Source of the DNA: Polyangiaceae bacterium
GTDB taxonomy: Bacteria > Myxococcota > Polyangia > Polyangiales > Polyangiaceae
Assembly (NCBI GenBank): GCA_025936205.1
Contig: JAICTU010000061.1
Span: forward strand, 1 to 25,326
DNA: 25,326 nt
Direction of reading: 5' to 3'
Positions 16,735 to 24,398 of the stretch are shown here, in pieces (the stretch's first letter is position 1; the number at the start of each line of letters is the position of its first letter). A program made the position numbers and the translations under genes. The notes under the pieces were generated by a model that was not told the origin of the DNA, did not search any database, and saw only the letters and a program-made list of their open reading frames with translations.

Positions 16735-16817
16735 ATCGCCAGCGCACGGCATGGGTGGCAGCCCGGCTCGGATCGTCCTGAATGCGAGCGCGACAGCGAC
16801 TGTACGGAGGCACCGTA

Positions 16818-17175
16818 TGGACACTGTGAGCTGGGCGGTGGCGGCGCTCGAAGCGGCGGAGGCCCGCTCGCACTGCAATGATCCCGTCGCCCGCGCCGCG
16901 CTGCAACGCATCGCCGCGGACGAGACGCGCCACGCCCAGCTTGCCTGGCGCTTCGTCGCCTGGGCGCTCGACACGGGTCCCGCGAGCCTGCGCGGCGTGG
17001 TGAGGGCAGCCTTCGCACGCCAGCTCGCCAACGGGATCCCGGCGCGACACTTCCGAGCTGCAGCGCCGCCTGCTCCAGAATGGATGCTGAGCGACGGGCT
17101 ACCCTCCGCCCTGCGCGCGTGCTGCGGCAAGTGATCGCTCCCTGCGCCGACGCGCTGCTCGCGCGCGACAGCTCT
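16818..17175 (+). pseudogene. Ferritin-like domain protein remnant, 5'-truncated and frameshifted
   Basis: From 16818 one frame reads MDTVSWAVAALEAAEARSHC, then ALQRIAADETRHAQLAWRFVAWAL and LRGVVRAAFARQ. This is the second half of the ferritin-like (four-helix, E..H/DE.RH) domain found in many myxobacterial Cys-rich lipoproteins, with the conserved ADE.RHA.LAWRF.AWA metal-ligand helix. That frame ends at 17134, but the expected C-terminal segment (TLRPARVLRQVIAPCADALLA) continues in another frame at 17080-17175, so there is a frameshift around 17060-17090. The first helix pair, signal peptide and Cys-rich N-terminus are missing. Family assignment is from pattern memory. The alternative is a small functional protein, made less likely by the frameshift. 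Confidence 0.6.
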
Positions 17176-17314
17176 GGGCAATCCGAGCAGCAAGGGGGTG
17201 CACGCCGGCGCGGCGCTGTCCGAGCTGAAGGCACAGAAGACTGGAGTTCCCCCCCAAGCCCCTCAGCCCCGCCGCCCTCGGGCACTGCACGCCTGCGTCG
17301 ACCCCGTGCCGATC

Positions 17315-17607
17315 GGCGGGGGCTGGGAGCGCTGCGCGAACGGGGTCACGCATCGGGCGCAGCTGGGCGAGTGCGCGTCGTCGCTGCCGCGGCCTCCAGG
17401 CTCTGACCCGGCGCTGGTCGAGGTGCTTCAGCGCTTCCCGGAACCGGACGTCGGCCTCCTGAGCGACGGAGGCGTGGTCGCGCGGATTGAAGCTGTGCAA
17501 TGCCGCGTCTGCTGCAGCACGGACTGATGAGCGCCGCGCTGCGTTTCCAGCTCCGCGCGCGCGTGCTGCGCGACGTCATCGCCCCCTGCGCCGACGCGCC
17601 TGCTCGC
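17315..17607 (+). pseudogene. Second remnant of the same Cys-rich/ferritin-like family, internally deleted
   Basis: Two pieces in different frames. At 17315-17398 GGGWERCANGVTHRAQLGEC followed by ASSLPRP resembles the N-terminal Cys motif of these lipoproteins (GW.RC..G..HR....C.S.LPR). At 17500-17607 RLLQHGLMSAALRFQLRARV continues into LRDVIAPCADA, matching the C-terminal segment of the first remnant; about 100 bp at 17066-17170 and 17502-17610 are visibly similar at the DNA level. The ferritin-like core that should lie between the two pieces is absent. This is consistent with a tandem duplicate that lost its centre. No start codon, ribosome-binding site or signal peptide can be assigned. 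Confidence 0.5.
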
Positions 17608-17778
17608 CAGCGCGAGCTCGCCCTCCGAGGCCGAGCGCTCGGCGCCGGCGACCGCTGCGCCGGTCTGACGCCTTCGGCGGCAAGATCCAGCGCCGTCGCT
17701 ACACGCTGGCGGACACGCCCTGCATTGGGACGATCTGGCACGGTGTCTCGAGGCGGCGGACCCCAGGCGCGGCGGGCT

Positions 17779-17796
17779 GCCGGCAGGCTTGCCGGC
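17779..17796. other. Perfect 7-bp stem hairpin upstream of the SRPBCC gene
   Basis: GCCGGCA, loop GGCT, TGCCGGC. It ends 31 nt before ATG 17828. No T tract follows, so a classical intrinsic terminator is not supported; it may be a terminator stem for upstream transcription or a leader structure. Confidence 0.35.
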
Positions 17797-17827
17797 CCTC
17801 GGCTGACAGCGGAGCGGGCACTGTGCT

Positions 17828-18466
17828 ATGCGACGCTGGATGCTGAAGAGAATTGCCGTCATTGCGGCGGTCTTGTTCGCCGTGCTGCTGCTGGTCGTGG
17901 GCACGCGACCCGGCCACCTGCACGTCGAGCGCAGCATGTCGATGGCGGCGTCGCCGACCGTGGTGTTCCCGCTGATCGACGACTTCCATGCCTGGCAGAG
18001 CTGGTCCCCGTGGGAGAAGCTCGACCCCAACATGAAGCGCGAGATCACTGGAGCGCCGCGGGGCAAGGGCGCGCTCTACAGCTGGTTCGGCAACGACGAC
18101 GTCGGCTCCGGCACCATGGAAATCGTGGAGAGCGAGCCGCTGCAGAAGGTGCAGATCCGGCTCGAGTTCAAGCAGCCGTGGGCGGCCACCAACACCACCA
18201 CCTTCACGCTGGTGCCCGTCTCCTCTCCTGCGGGGGGCACGCGCGTGACCTGGTCCATGGACGGCGAGAACAGCTTCGGCGCCAAGGCGATGGGGCTAAT
18301 GATGGACATGGACCAGATGATCGGCAAAGACTTCGAGAGCGGCCTCACCAACCTTCAGGCCGTGGCCGAAGCCGCTGCCGAAGCCCAGCGCGCCGCCGCC
18401 GCCAAGCCGCCCGAAGCCCCGAACGCGCCCGCTGCCGTCGGTGAACCGGCCGCATCAGCGCACTGA
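17828..18466 (+). CDS. Membrane-anchored SRPBCC (polyketide cyclase/START-like) family protein
   Basis: 212 aa. A single N-terminal hydrophobic helix (about residues 7-26, IAVIAAVLFAVLLLVVG) is followed by TRP...VERSMSMAASPTVVFPLIDD, HAWQSWSPWEKLDPNMKREI and a YSWFGNDDVGSGTMEIVESEP run. These are the hallmarks of the Polyketide_cyc2/SRPBCC group with a membrane anchor. The domain ends near 175; an Ala/Pro-rich tail (about 180-212) is low complexity. The fold binds hydrophobic ligands in a deep pocket, but the ligand is unknown. ATG 17828 is used; ATG 17840 (MLKRIAV) matches how relatives usually start and is equally likely. It is convergent with the efflux operon, with 5 nt between stop codons. 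Confidence 0.88.
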   Translation: MRRWMLKRIAVIAAVLFAVLLLVVGTRPGHLHVERSMSMAASPTVVFPLIDDFHAWQSWSPWEKLDPNMKREITGAPRGKGALYSWFGNDDVGSGTMEIVESEPLQKVQIRLEFKQPWAATNTTTFTLVPVSSPAGGTRVTWSMDGENSFGAKAMGLMMDMDQMIGKDFESGLTNLQAVAEAAAEAQRAAAAKPPEAPNAPAAVGEPAASAH

Positions 18467-18471
18467 ATCCG

Positions 18472-19854
18472 TCACCGGACCTTGATCGCCGTCAGCTCCA
18501 GCCGTGCCCGCGCCGTCTCCAGCTGCGCGGTCAGCACTTCGCGCCGCGCCTGTAGCAAACTCCGCTGGGCGTTGAGCACGCGCTCCAGCGTATCGCTGCC
18601 CGTGCGATAGTGCTCTTCCGCCTGGGACAGCATCAGCTCCGCGGTGGCCAGTAGCTCGCTGCTGAGCCGCAGATCCTCCGCAGCCGCCTGCAGCCGTTCG
18701 CGCGCGGCGTTCTGCTCGGCGCGGATGCGCAGCTCGGTGGCTTGCATGCGCGCCTCGACGCCGCGCGCCTCGGCGCGATGGACCGCTGCCTGCGCCTTGC
18801 CGACGCCGCCGTCCCAGATCGGCATGCTGAGCGTGACTCCCGCTTTGTAGACGGGGAAGATGTGGTCCTGCACGCCCTGGACGCCGAGGTCGGCGCCCAC
18901 GTCCAGCACCGGCGCCGCCCCGCGATCCGCGGCGCGCGCGGCGGACAGCGCGGCTTCGCGCTGCAGCTTCAGCGCGCCCAGCTGGGCGTCGGGCTTCGTG
19001 GTTGCCGGCGCCGGCGAACTGCCCGGTTTCGCCCGCGCATTCGCGGCAGCGGCGGCCTGCGGCTGCGGCACTTCGGGCGGTGCCTCGAGCACGGTCAGAT
19101 CGGGCGTCGAGCCCGGCGGCAGCTCGCTTTGCACGCTCGCGGCCAGCGCTTGCAGGGCCATCGATGCCGCGCGCCCCGCGCGGCTCTCGCGCAAGCCGGC
19201 GACCTGCTCGTCGTAGCTGCTCAGCGTGGCGTCGGTGGCAGGGCGTACACCCTGGCTGATCAGCTCTTTGACGTTGGCGGTGCGTTGATGCGTCAGTTCG
19301 GCGTCCCGCCGCGCGAGCTGCCAGCTCTGATAGGCCTCGATCCACGCGAGGTAAGCGCCGCGCGCCCCGCGCACCAGCTCCACCTTGGCTTGCAAGAGCG
19401 CCGCGCGCTCCGCGCCGAGCGCCGACTGCGCGGCCTTCACACCGAGCGCCGAGCGCCCGAAGTCGAGCAGGGTCACCTTGCCGGAGAAGATGGCGCCGTA
19501 GCGCGGCGTAGGGATAAACGCCCCCTCATCACCGAGTGCTCGCGAACCTTGCACCAGATAGCTGTCGCCAGCGGGATTGTTGAAGTCCGGAATCTCGACC
19601 AGCTTGCCGCCAGGCGCGACGGAACCCTCCGCCCGCACCCCGAGCGTCGCCCCCGACTTCGCCTCCGCGAGCCCTACCTCCGCCTGGGCCTTCTCGATCG
19701 CCGCCTGGCGCTCCACCAGCTCCGACCGCTCGCGCTGCGCCTTGCCCTCGATCTCGTCCAGGGTCAGCACCTGGGCGCCGGCGGCGGGCGCGACCAGGCA
19801 GCCCAACAGCAACACGCGGGCCTGCTTCAGGGAGCGAAAGATGGCGAGAGTCAT
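18472..19854 (-). CDS. TolC-family outer membrane efflux protein
   Basis: 460 aa from ATG 19854. N-terminal signal: residues 1-27 with AGA/Q as a signal peptidase I site, although LLGC at Cys19 could instead be a lipobox. The mature protein has two OEP repeats rich in Ala/Glu/Gln heptads, about 30-215 and 285-455, as in TolC, with YGAIFSGKVTLLDFGR and YKAGVTLSMPIWDGGV at equivalent positions. An Ala/Pro linker at about 255-295 separates the halves. It forms the trimeric outer-membrane channel for the tripartite pump encoded upstream. The start overlaps the permease stop by 4 nt (ATGA), so translation is coupled. The frame stays open upstream into the permease gene, but that part is out-of-frame permease sequence. 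It is the last gene of the operon. Confidence 0.92.
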   Translation of the reverse strand: MTLAIFRSLKQARVLLLGCLVAPAAGAQVLTLDEIEGKAQRERSELVERQAAIEKAQAEVGLAEAKSGATLGVRAEGSVAPGGKLVEIPDFNNPAGDSYLVQGSRALGDEGAFIPTPRYGAIFSGKVTLLDFGRSALGVKAAQSALGAERAALLQAKVELVRGARGAYLAWIEAYQSWQLARRDAELTHQRTANVKELISQGVRPATDATLSSYDEQVAGLRESRAGRAASMALQALAASVQSELPPGSTPDLTVLEAPPEVPQPQAAAAANARAKPGSSPAPATTKPDAQLGALKLQREAALSAARAADRGAAPVLDVGADLGVQGVQDHIFPVYKAGVTLSMPIWDGGVGKAQAAVHRAEARGVEARMQATELRIRAEQNAARERLQAAAEDLRLSSELLATAELMLSQAEEHYRTGSDTLERVLNAQRSLLQARREVLTAQLETARARLELTAIKVR

Positions 19855-21062
19855 TGGCGGCGCAAAGCCTCGATCGGATCCAACAACGCGGCGCGCCGCG
19901 CCGGCAAGAAACCAAACACCAGCCCCACCCCGATGCCGAATGCCGCCGCGACAGCCACGTCCCCGAACGAGGTGATGCGCTGCCAGCCCATGTAGCGGGC
20001 CACTGTGACTGACACGCCCACGCCGAGGATGATGCCGAAGGTGGCACCGAGCAGGGAGAGCAGGGCGCCCTCGACCAGGAACTGCGACAGGATCTGCCGC
20101 GGAGAGGCGCCGATCGCGGAGCGAATCCCGATCTCCGCCGTGCGTTCGGTGACCGACACCAGCTGGATGTTCATGATGCCGACGCCGCCCACGAACAGCG
20201 ATACCGCGGCGATGCCCTGCAGCAGGCGCGCAAGGATCGTTGCCGTGCGGTCCACCGCACGCAGCACCTCGGTGGGGCTGTCCACCTGGAAATCGTCGGC
20301 TTCGCCGATGGCGAGCCCATGGCTGCGGTGCATGATGGTCTGCGCCTCTTCTTTGGCCGCCTCGATCCACTCCGGCTGTGAGGGACCGATCTCCAGCTGG
20401 TTGTAGCCTTGTGGCAGGCCGAAATACGCCGTGAACGTGGTCACGGGAATGAGCACGATGTCATCGATGTCATTGCCCGAGGTGCTGGTGCCTTTGGCTG
20501 TGAGCACCCCGATCACCCGGCAGGTGAGCAAGCCGCTGATGGTTACCGTCTCGCCGAGCGGGTCGGCGCTCGCGTCCCCGAACAGCTCGCGTACCACCGT
20601 CTGACCCAGCACGCACACCTTGGAGCGCCGGTCCAGATCGCGCTCGTCAAACATGCCGCCCAGGCTCGTGTCCCAGAGGTGCAGGGCAGTGAAGTCGGGA
20701 TCGACGCCGTGCACGGGCGCCCACCACTGGCGGCCCGCGTGCGTGGTCTCGAACATCACGCGCGCCACCCGGATCACCCTGGCGATGGTGGTCGAGTCGC
20801 GCTGCAAGGCCACGGCATCGGCATCGGTCAGCGGCTTGCGCTCCTGGCCGCCGCGGGTCGTGCCGCGAACGCGCACCAGGTGCGTGCCGAGCGCCTTGAA
20901 TTGATCCATCACCGCGCGCCGCGCCCCTTCGCCGAAGCTGACCATGGCGATGAAGGCGCCCACGCCGATCGCCAACCCGAGCAGCGTCAACGCGCTGCGC
21001 CCTGGGTTGCGGCGCAGCGTCTCGAACGCCATCCCGAACAGCTCGCTACGCGGCCGGCGCAT
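19851..21062 (-). CDS. MacB-like ABC transporter permease
   Basis: 403 aa. First transmembrane helix about 22-42 (GRSALTLLGLAIGVGAFIAM), then a large periplasmic MacB_PCD domain (about 45-275), then three helices in the C-terminal FtsX domain (about 280-300, 330-355 and 366-386). The VGGVGIMNIQLVSVTERTAEIGIR and AIGASPRQILSQFLVE motif and the PARRAALLDPIEALR ending are diagnostic of MacB/FtsX-type mechanotransmission permeases. In E. coli MacB the ATPase and permease are one chain; here they are split, as in LolD/LolCE-type organisation. ATG 21062 lies inside the ATPase gene (17-nt overlap). With the adaptor and TolC protein it should form a tripartite efflux pump for macrolide-like, peptide or lipid substrates; the substrate is not known. 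Confidence 0.94.
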   Translation of the reverse strand: MRRPRSELFGMAFETLRRNPGRSALTLLGLAIGVGAFIAMVSFGEGARRAVMDQFKALGTHLVRVRGTTRGGQERKPLTDADAVALQRDSTTIARVIRVARVMFETTHAGRQWWAPVHGVDPDFTALHLWDTSLGGMFDERDLDRRSKVCVLGQTVVRELFGDASADPLGETVTISGLLTCRVIGVLTAKGTSTSGNDIDDIVLIPVTTFTAYFGLPQGYNQLEIGPSQPEWIEAAKEEAQTIMHRSHGLAIGEADDFQVDSPTEVLRAVDRTATILARLLQGIAAVSLFVGGVGIMNIQLVSVTERTAEIGIRSAIGASPRQILSQFLVEGALLSLLGATFGIILGVGVSVTVARYMGWQRITSFGDVAVAAAFGIGVGLVFGFLPARRAALLDPIEALRRQ

Positions 21063-21750
21063 CGCTCCCTGCTTCCGTCACGATACAGCCGTCGCGCATA
21101 TGGATCTGGCGATGCGCGACGCTCGCCACGTTCGGGTCGTGGGTGACCAGCACCAGCGTCATGCGCACTTCCTGCTGCAGCTCCAGGAGCAGCGCCAGGA
21201 TTTCCTGGCCGGTGCGCGTGTCGAGCGCGCCCGTGGGCTCGTCCGCCAGCATCAGACGCGGCTTCAGCGCCAGCGAGCGCGCCACGTCTACGCGCTGCCG
21301 CTGCCCGCCGGAGAGCTGATTGGGGCGATGATCGAGCCGGTGCGCGAGGCCCACGCGATCCAGCAGCGCCCGCGCCGTGTCGTGGGCGCGCGTACGGGGC
21401 ACGCCTGCGTAGTGCATCGGCAGCGCCACGTTCTCGAGCGCGGTCGAGTGCGCGATCAAATGGAAGGTCTGAAAGATGAAGCCGATATAGTGCAGCCGTA
21501 CCCAGGCCTGGGCGGTGGCGTCCAGCTTCGACACGTCTTTCCCGCCCAGCCAGTAGTGGCCGCGCGTCGGGCGATCCAGGCAGCCCAGGATGTTGAGCAG
21601 GGTCGACTTGCCGGAGCCCGAGGGGCCGCGCAGCGCCACGATCTCCCCCGAGCCGATGTGCAAGTCCACGCCGCGCAGCACAGGGAGCGGCGCGCCTCCC
21701 TCCTGATAGATCTTCCAGAGGCCTTCGGCCCTGATGACATCACCGGTCAC
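21046..21750 (-). CDS. ABC transporter ATP-binding protein (MacB/LolD class)
   Basis: 234 aa with all ABC motifs: Walker A GPSGSGKST (42-50), Q-loop Gln94 (FIFQTFHLI), signature LSGGQRQRV (146-154), Walker B LMLADEPTGALD (166-177) and switch His204 (LVTHD). The long DEPTGALDTRTG D-loop is typical of the MacB/LolD/FtsE class. It starts with GTG 21750, overlapping the adaptor stop as GTGA; initiation is therefore probably coupled to adaptor translation. It powers the MacB-like permease encoded next. Confidence 0.95.
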   Translation of the reverse strand: MTGDVIRAEGLWKIYQEGGAPLPVLRGVDLHIGSGEIVALRGPSGSGKSTLLNILGCLDRPTRGHYWLGGKDVSKLDATAQAWVRLHYIGFIFQTFHLIAHSTALENVALPMHYAGVPRTRAHDTARALLDRVGLAHRLDHRPNQLSGGQRQRVDVARSLALKPRLMLADEPTGALDTRTGQEILALLLELQQEVRMTLVLVTHDPNVASVAHRQIHMRDGCIVTEAGSDAPAA

Positions 21751-23105
21751 TTCGGAGATCCGAGCGAGATACCGGGGCCACCCTTGCCGCCCGAGCTGCG
21801 CCCGCCGTTCAGGCCCACGGCCACCGGATCGCCGACGTTGAGCTCGGCACCCTGCACGGGCGTGACCTGCGTGTAGGCGCCGTCGGAGATTCCAACCTTC
21901 ACCTCCACCGGTTCCAGCCCTCCCGACGGCTTCTCGCGCCAGACGCGCGAGCGCGCGGAGTCGGGCGCGGCGTCGCTGGGCGTGAAGCGCAGCGCGGCTT
22001 CGCGCACGGCGAGCGCTTCGTCACTCTTGGCGATCTCCAGCGTGACGTTGGCGGTCATGCCCGGCAGCAGCAGGTGCTCGGGGTTCTCCACGCGCAGCCG
22101 CACGCGATAGCTCACGGAGCTACCCTGGCGCTGCGGCTCGGACTCGATCTCGTTGATCTTGGCCGGGAAGCGCCGCTCCGGATGCGCAGACACCGAAAAC
22201 GAAGCATCCTGTCCGATGCGCACCAGGCCGATGTCCGCCTCCGAGATCGGCACGGTCAACAGGAGCTGGTCGAGCGGCGGCGAGATCACGAACAGCGGCC
22301 CCGTCTGCGGCCCGACCATGGCGCCCACGTCTTCCACGGCGGTGAGCACGAAGCCCGACACCGGGGCGCGCAGCGTCGTCTCTTCGCGGCGCACCTTGGC
22401 CCCGCTCGCCGCCTGCGAGTCGAGCTGGCGTTGCGCCTCCGCGCCCCGCAGCGCGGCGAGCGCCTCGCTCTCGCTGGCCTTTGCGGCCGCGACCTGCGCG
22501 GCAGCGACGAGACCCTTCGCCAGCAGCCCTTCGAGGCGCTTGCGTTCATCCGTCGCGGCGTTCTTGGCGGCTCGCGCGCTCTCGACGCGAGCGTTGCTGG
22601 CGCTGACCGCGATCTGCGCCGCGTTCAGATCGGCAGCTGCGCCGCTCGGGTCGAGCCTCGCCAGCTCTTGACCCATCTGCACCGTCTGCCCGCGTTTGAC
22701 CGCGATGCTCGTCAACTGGCCGGCGCGTGCCGCGGGTACGTATACGCGGCTGAGCACGTCGAGCGAGCCGAACGCCTCCACCGTCTGACGAATCGCGCGC
22801 TTCTCGACCGGTGAAACACGGTAGGGGTGCTCCGCCTTGGTCGGCGCAAAGAAGCGCAGGTAAATGGCCGCCAGCGCAGCCACCACCAGGAGCCCGATCA
22901 GCCAGCGCTGCCAGCCGCGATTCGGCTTGGTGAGCTGCTCGGGTAGCTGGAGATCGTCCGAATCACCTGGCCGGGCCTTGTCCACCGATCCTGCTTCCCC
23001 TCTGCCCCGATCGGTCGAGATGAGCAAGGGTCGCTCGCGGCGCGAAGTGTCCTCGCCGCTCGGGGTGCGAGGTGGCTCCGCAGGAAAGAACTCAGATCCG
23101 CTCAT
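21747..23105 (-). CDS. HlyD/MacA-like periplasmic adaptor subunit (membrane fusion protein)
   Basis: 452 aa from ATG 23105. Residues 1-66 are a charged, presumably cytoplasmic tail, followed by one transmembrane helix (about 68-86, WLIGLLVVAALAAIYLRFF). Then comes the adaptor architecture: N-terminal beta-barrel and lipoyl half (VYVPAARAGQLTSIAVKRGQ, VQMGQELARLDPS), an Ala-rich alpha-helical hairpin (about 155-235), the second lipoyl half (TTLRAPVSGFVLTAVEDVGAMV), the beta-barrel (VPISEADIGLVRIGQ, LLLPGMTANVTLEI) and a membrane-proximal domain. The C-terminus is Gly/Ser-rich. The 66-residue N-terminal extension is longer than in typical MacA. It links the inner-membrane ABC transporter to the TolC channel and is the first gene of the operon. 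No strong ribosome-binding site is visible. Confidence 0.92.
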   Translation of the reverse strand: MSGSEFFPAEPPRTPSGEDTSRRERPLLISTDRGRGEAGSVDKARPGDSDDLQLPEQLTKPNRGWQRWLIGLLVVAALAAIYLRFFAPTKAEHPYRVSPVEKRAIRQTVEAFGSLDVLSRVYVPAARAGQLTSIAVKRGQTVQMGQELARLDPSGAAADLNAAQIAVSASNARVESARAAKNAATDERKRLEGLLAKGLVAAAQVAAAKASESEALAALRGAEAQRQLDSQAASGAKVRREETTLRAPVSGFVLTAVEDVGAMVGPQTGPLFVISPPLDQLLLTVPISEADIGLVRIGQDASFSVSAHPERRFPAKINEIESEPQRQGSSVSYRVRLRVENPEHLLLPGMTANVTLEIAKSDEALAVREAALRFTPSDAAPDSARSRVWREKPSGGLEPVEVKVGISDGAYTQVTPVQGAELNVGDPVAVGLNGGRSSGGKGGPGISLGSPK

Positions 23106-23312
23106 GTCAGCCGGTGCCCTGAAACATTGGCCAATGGGCCGCCGTTGCCGCTACGAAATCTGCCGGCATCTTCACATTCCGGCGCCATCGAAGCAACTTG
23201 GGTGTTGAAGTTGCGAAACGCCAGCCCGTCACGCCTCCGCGGCAGATCCTATTTTGCGAGGAGCTGGGATTGGCAACTCCCCGATGGTGGGGCAAACGGC
23301 AGTCGGGAAAAA
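23106..23312. promoter_or_regulatory. Divergent promoter region between efflux operon and pyrC
   Basis: 207 bp that must drive both the efflux operon (-) and pyrC (+). It contains the 12-bp palindrome described separately, close to the adaptor start. The pyrC side is relatively A/T-rich near 23245-23260 (CCTATTTTGCGAGG) and has GGGAAAAA just before the ATG. No full -35/-10 pair was fixed by eye. Confidence 0.4.
23125..23136. promoter_or_regulatory. Candidate operator: perfect 12-bp palindrome upstream of the efflux operon
   Basis: CATTGGCCAATG reads identically on both strands and lies 20-31 bp upstream of the adaptor start codon (23105). Palindromes of this kind at efflux promoters are often repressor sites. 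No regulator gene is encoded in the window, so the regulator would act from elsewhere. Confidence 0.4.
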
Positions 23313-24341
23313 ATGACACAGCTGACGATCACACGTCCCGACGACTGGCACTTGCATCTGCGGGATGGTGCGCGTTTGCAGTCGGTGGTGGCGCACACGG
23401 CCGCGCAGTTCCGGCGCGCGCTGGTGATGCCCAATCTCGTGCCGGCGGTGGAGACCGTCGAGCAGGCGCTGGCGTACAGGGGGCGCATCCTGGCGGCGGC
23501 CGGCAACGTGGGGTTCGAGCCCCTGATGACCTTGTATCTCACGCCCCGCACCACTCCCGAGGAGGTGCGGCGGGCGGCGGCGGATCCGCACGTGCACGCC
23601 GTGAAGCTCTACCCCGCCGGCGCGACCACCAACTCCGATGCGGGCATCCACAGCCTGGAGGCTACGTTTCCGGTGCTGGAGGCGATGGCGGAGCAGGGGC
23701 TGCCGCTGTGCATCCACGGCGAGGTGACCGACCCCAGTGTGGATGTGTTCGATCGCGAGGCGCGCTTCGTGGCGGAGGTGCTGGCGCCGCTCAGCGAGCG
23801 TTTTGCGGAGCTGCCGATCGTGCTGGAGCACGTGACCACGGAGGAGGCAGTGAGCTTCGTGCGCTCGGCGCGCGCGGGCGTGGCGGCGACGATCACGGCG
23901 CATCACTTGCTGTACAATCGCAACGCGTTGTTTCGCGGCGGCATGCGGCCCGATTACTACTGCTTGCCGGTGCTCAAGCGCGAGCAGCACCGGCGCGCGC
24001 TGGTCGAGGCGGCCACCTCCGGCGATCCGCGCTTTTTCCTCGGCACCGACAGCGCGCCGCACTCGCGCAGCGCCAAGCACGCCGCCTGCGGCTGTGCGGG
24101 GTGCTACACCGCGCACGCCGCCTTGTCACTGTATGCGCAGGCCTTCGAGAGCGCGGGCGCGCTGCACCGGCTGGAGGGCTTTGCCAGCCATTTCGGCGCC
24201 GATTTCTACGGGCTGGCGCGCAATGTCGACAGCGTCACGCTGCGTCGCGAGCCGTGGCAGGTGCCGGCCGAATACGCCTTCGGAGACGAGACCCTGACGC
24301 CGCTCTGCGCCGGTGAAACATTGGCCTGGAGTGCGGGTTAG
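23313..24341 (+). CDS. pyrC: Dihydroorotase, class II homodimeric type
   Basis: 342 aa, matching E. coli-type PyrC (about 348). It cyclises N-carbamoyl-L-aspartate to L-dihydroorotate, the third step of de novo pyrimidine synthesis, in the cytoplasm. All metal and substrate residues are visible: His13 and His15 (DDWHLHLRDG), carboxylated Lys98 (VKLYPAGATTNSDAG), His135 (CIHGE), His173 (LEHVTT) and Asp246 (FLGTDSAPH), plus PNLVPAVETV and the substrate-loop region KHAACGCAGCYTA. ATG 23313 is preceded by GGGAAAAA, and the N-terminus starts directly with TQLTITRPDDWHLHLRDG, as expected. It is transcribed alone, divergent from the efflux operon and convergent with the last gene. Confidence 0.97.
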   Translation: MTQLTITRPDDWHLHLRDGARLQSVVAHTAAQFRRALVMPNLVPAVETVEQALAYRGRILAAAGNVGFEPLMTLYLTPRTTPEEVRRAAADPHVHAVKLYPAGATTNSDAGIHSLEATFPVLEAMAEQGLPLCIHGEVTDPSVDVFDREARFVAEVLAPLSERFAELPIVLEHVTTEEAVSFVRSARAGVAATITAHHLLYNRNALFRGGMRPDYYCLPVLKREQHRRALVEAATSGDPRFFLGTDSAPHSRSAKHAACGCAGCYTAHAALSLYAQAFESAGALHRLEGFASHFGADFYGLARNVDSVTLRREPWQVPAEYAFGDETLTPLCAGETLAWSAG

Positions 24342-24349
24342 CTTCATGA

Positions 24350-24384
24350 GAGGCGCCGACGTGGTTTCAGCCGCGCGGCGCCTC
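24350..24384. terminator. Hairpin between convergent pyrC and the last gene, possible bidirectional terminator
   Basis: GAGGCGCCG (24350-24358) pairs perfectly with CGGCGCCTC (24376-24384) around a 17-nt loop. It starts 9 nt after the pyrC stop and ends 15 nt before the opposite stop. The position suits a shared terminator, but there is no T tract on either side, so this rests on position and stem only. Confidence 0.4.
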
Positions 24385-24398
24385 CTGCGCTGACGCCG

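Larger units (their letters stand above)
16735..17827 (+). other. About 1.1 kb without an intact gene; pseudogene debris
   Basis: No reading frame here looks like a complete protein. Two decayed copies of one Cys-rich/ferritin-like gene family are visible (listed separately), followed by non-coding sequence up to the SRPBCC gene. A strong hairpin (17779-17796) lies near the end. No transposase, integrase or att-like repeat is seen that would explain the decay. Confidence 0.6.

Noticed and set aside
17198..17527. Small 109-codon frame as an independent gene
   Set aside because: It has no ribosome-binding site. Only its middle (GGGWERCANG...) resembles a known family N-terminus, and the rest runs into unrelated frame, so it is better read as part of a pseudogene.
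19855..20370. In-frame upstream extension of the TolC-like gene
   Set aside because: It is the permease gene read in another frame. The signal peptide and ATGA overlap place the start at 19854.
23120..24326. Identical 13-mer TGAAACATTGGCC at 23120-23132 and 24314-24326
   Set aside because: A few repeated 13-mers are expected by chance in 25 kb, and the second copy lies within the pyrC coding sequence without the palindrome half.
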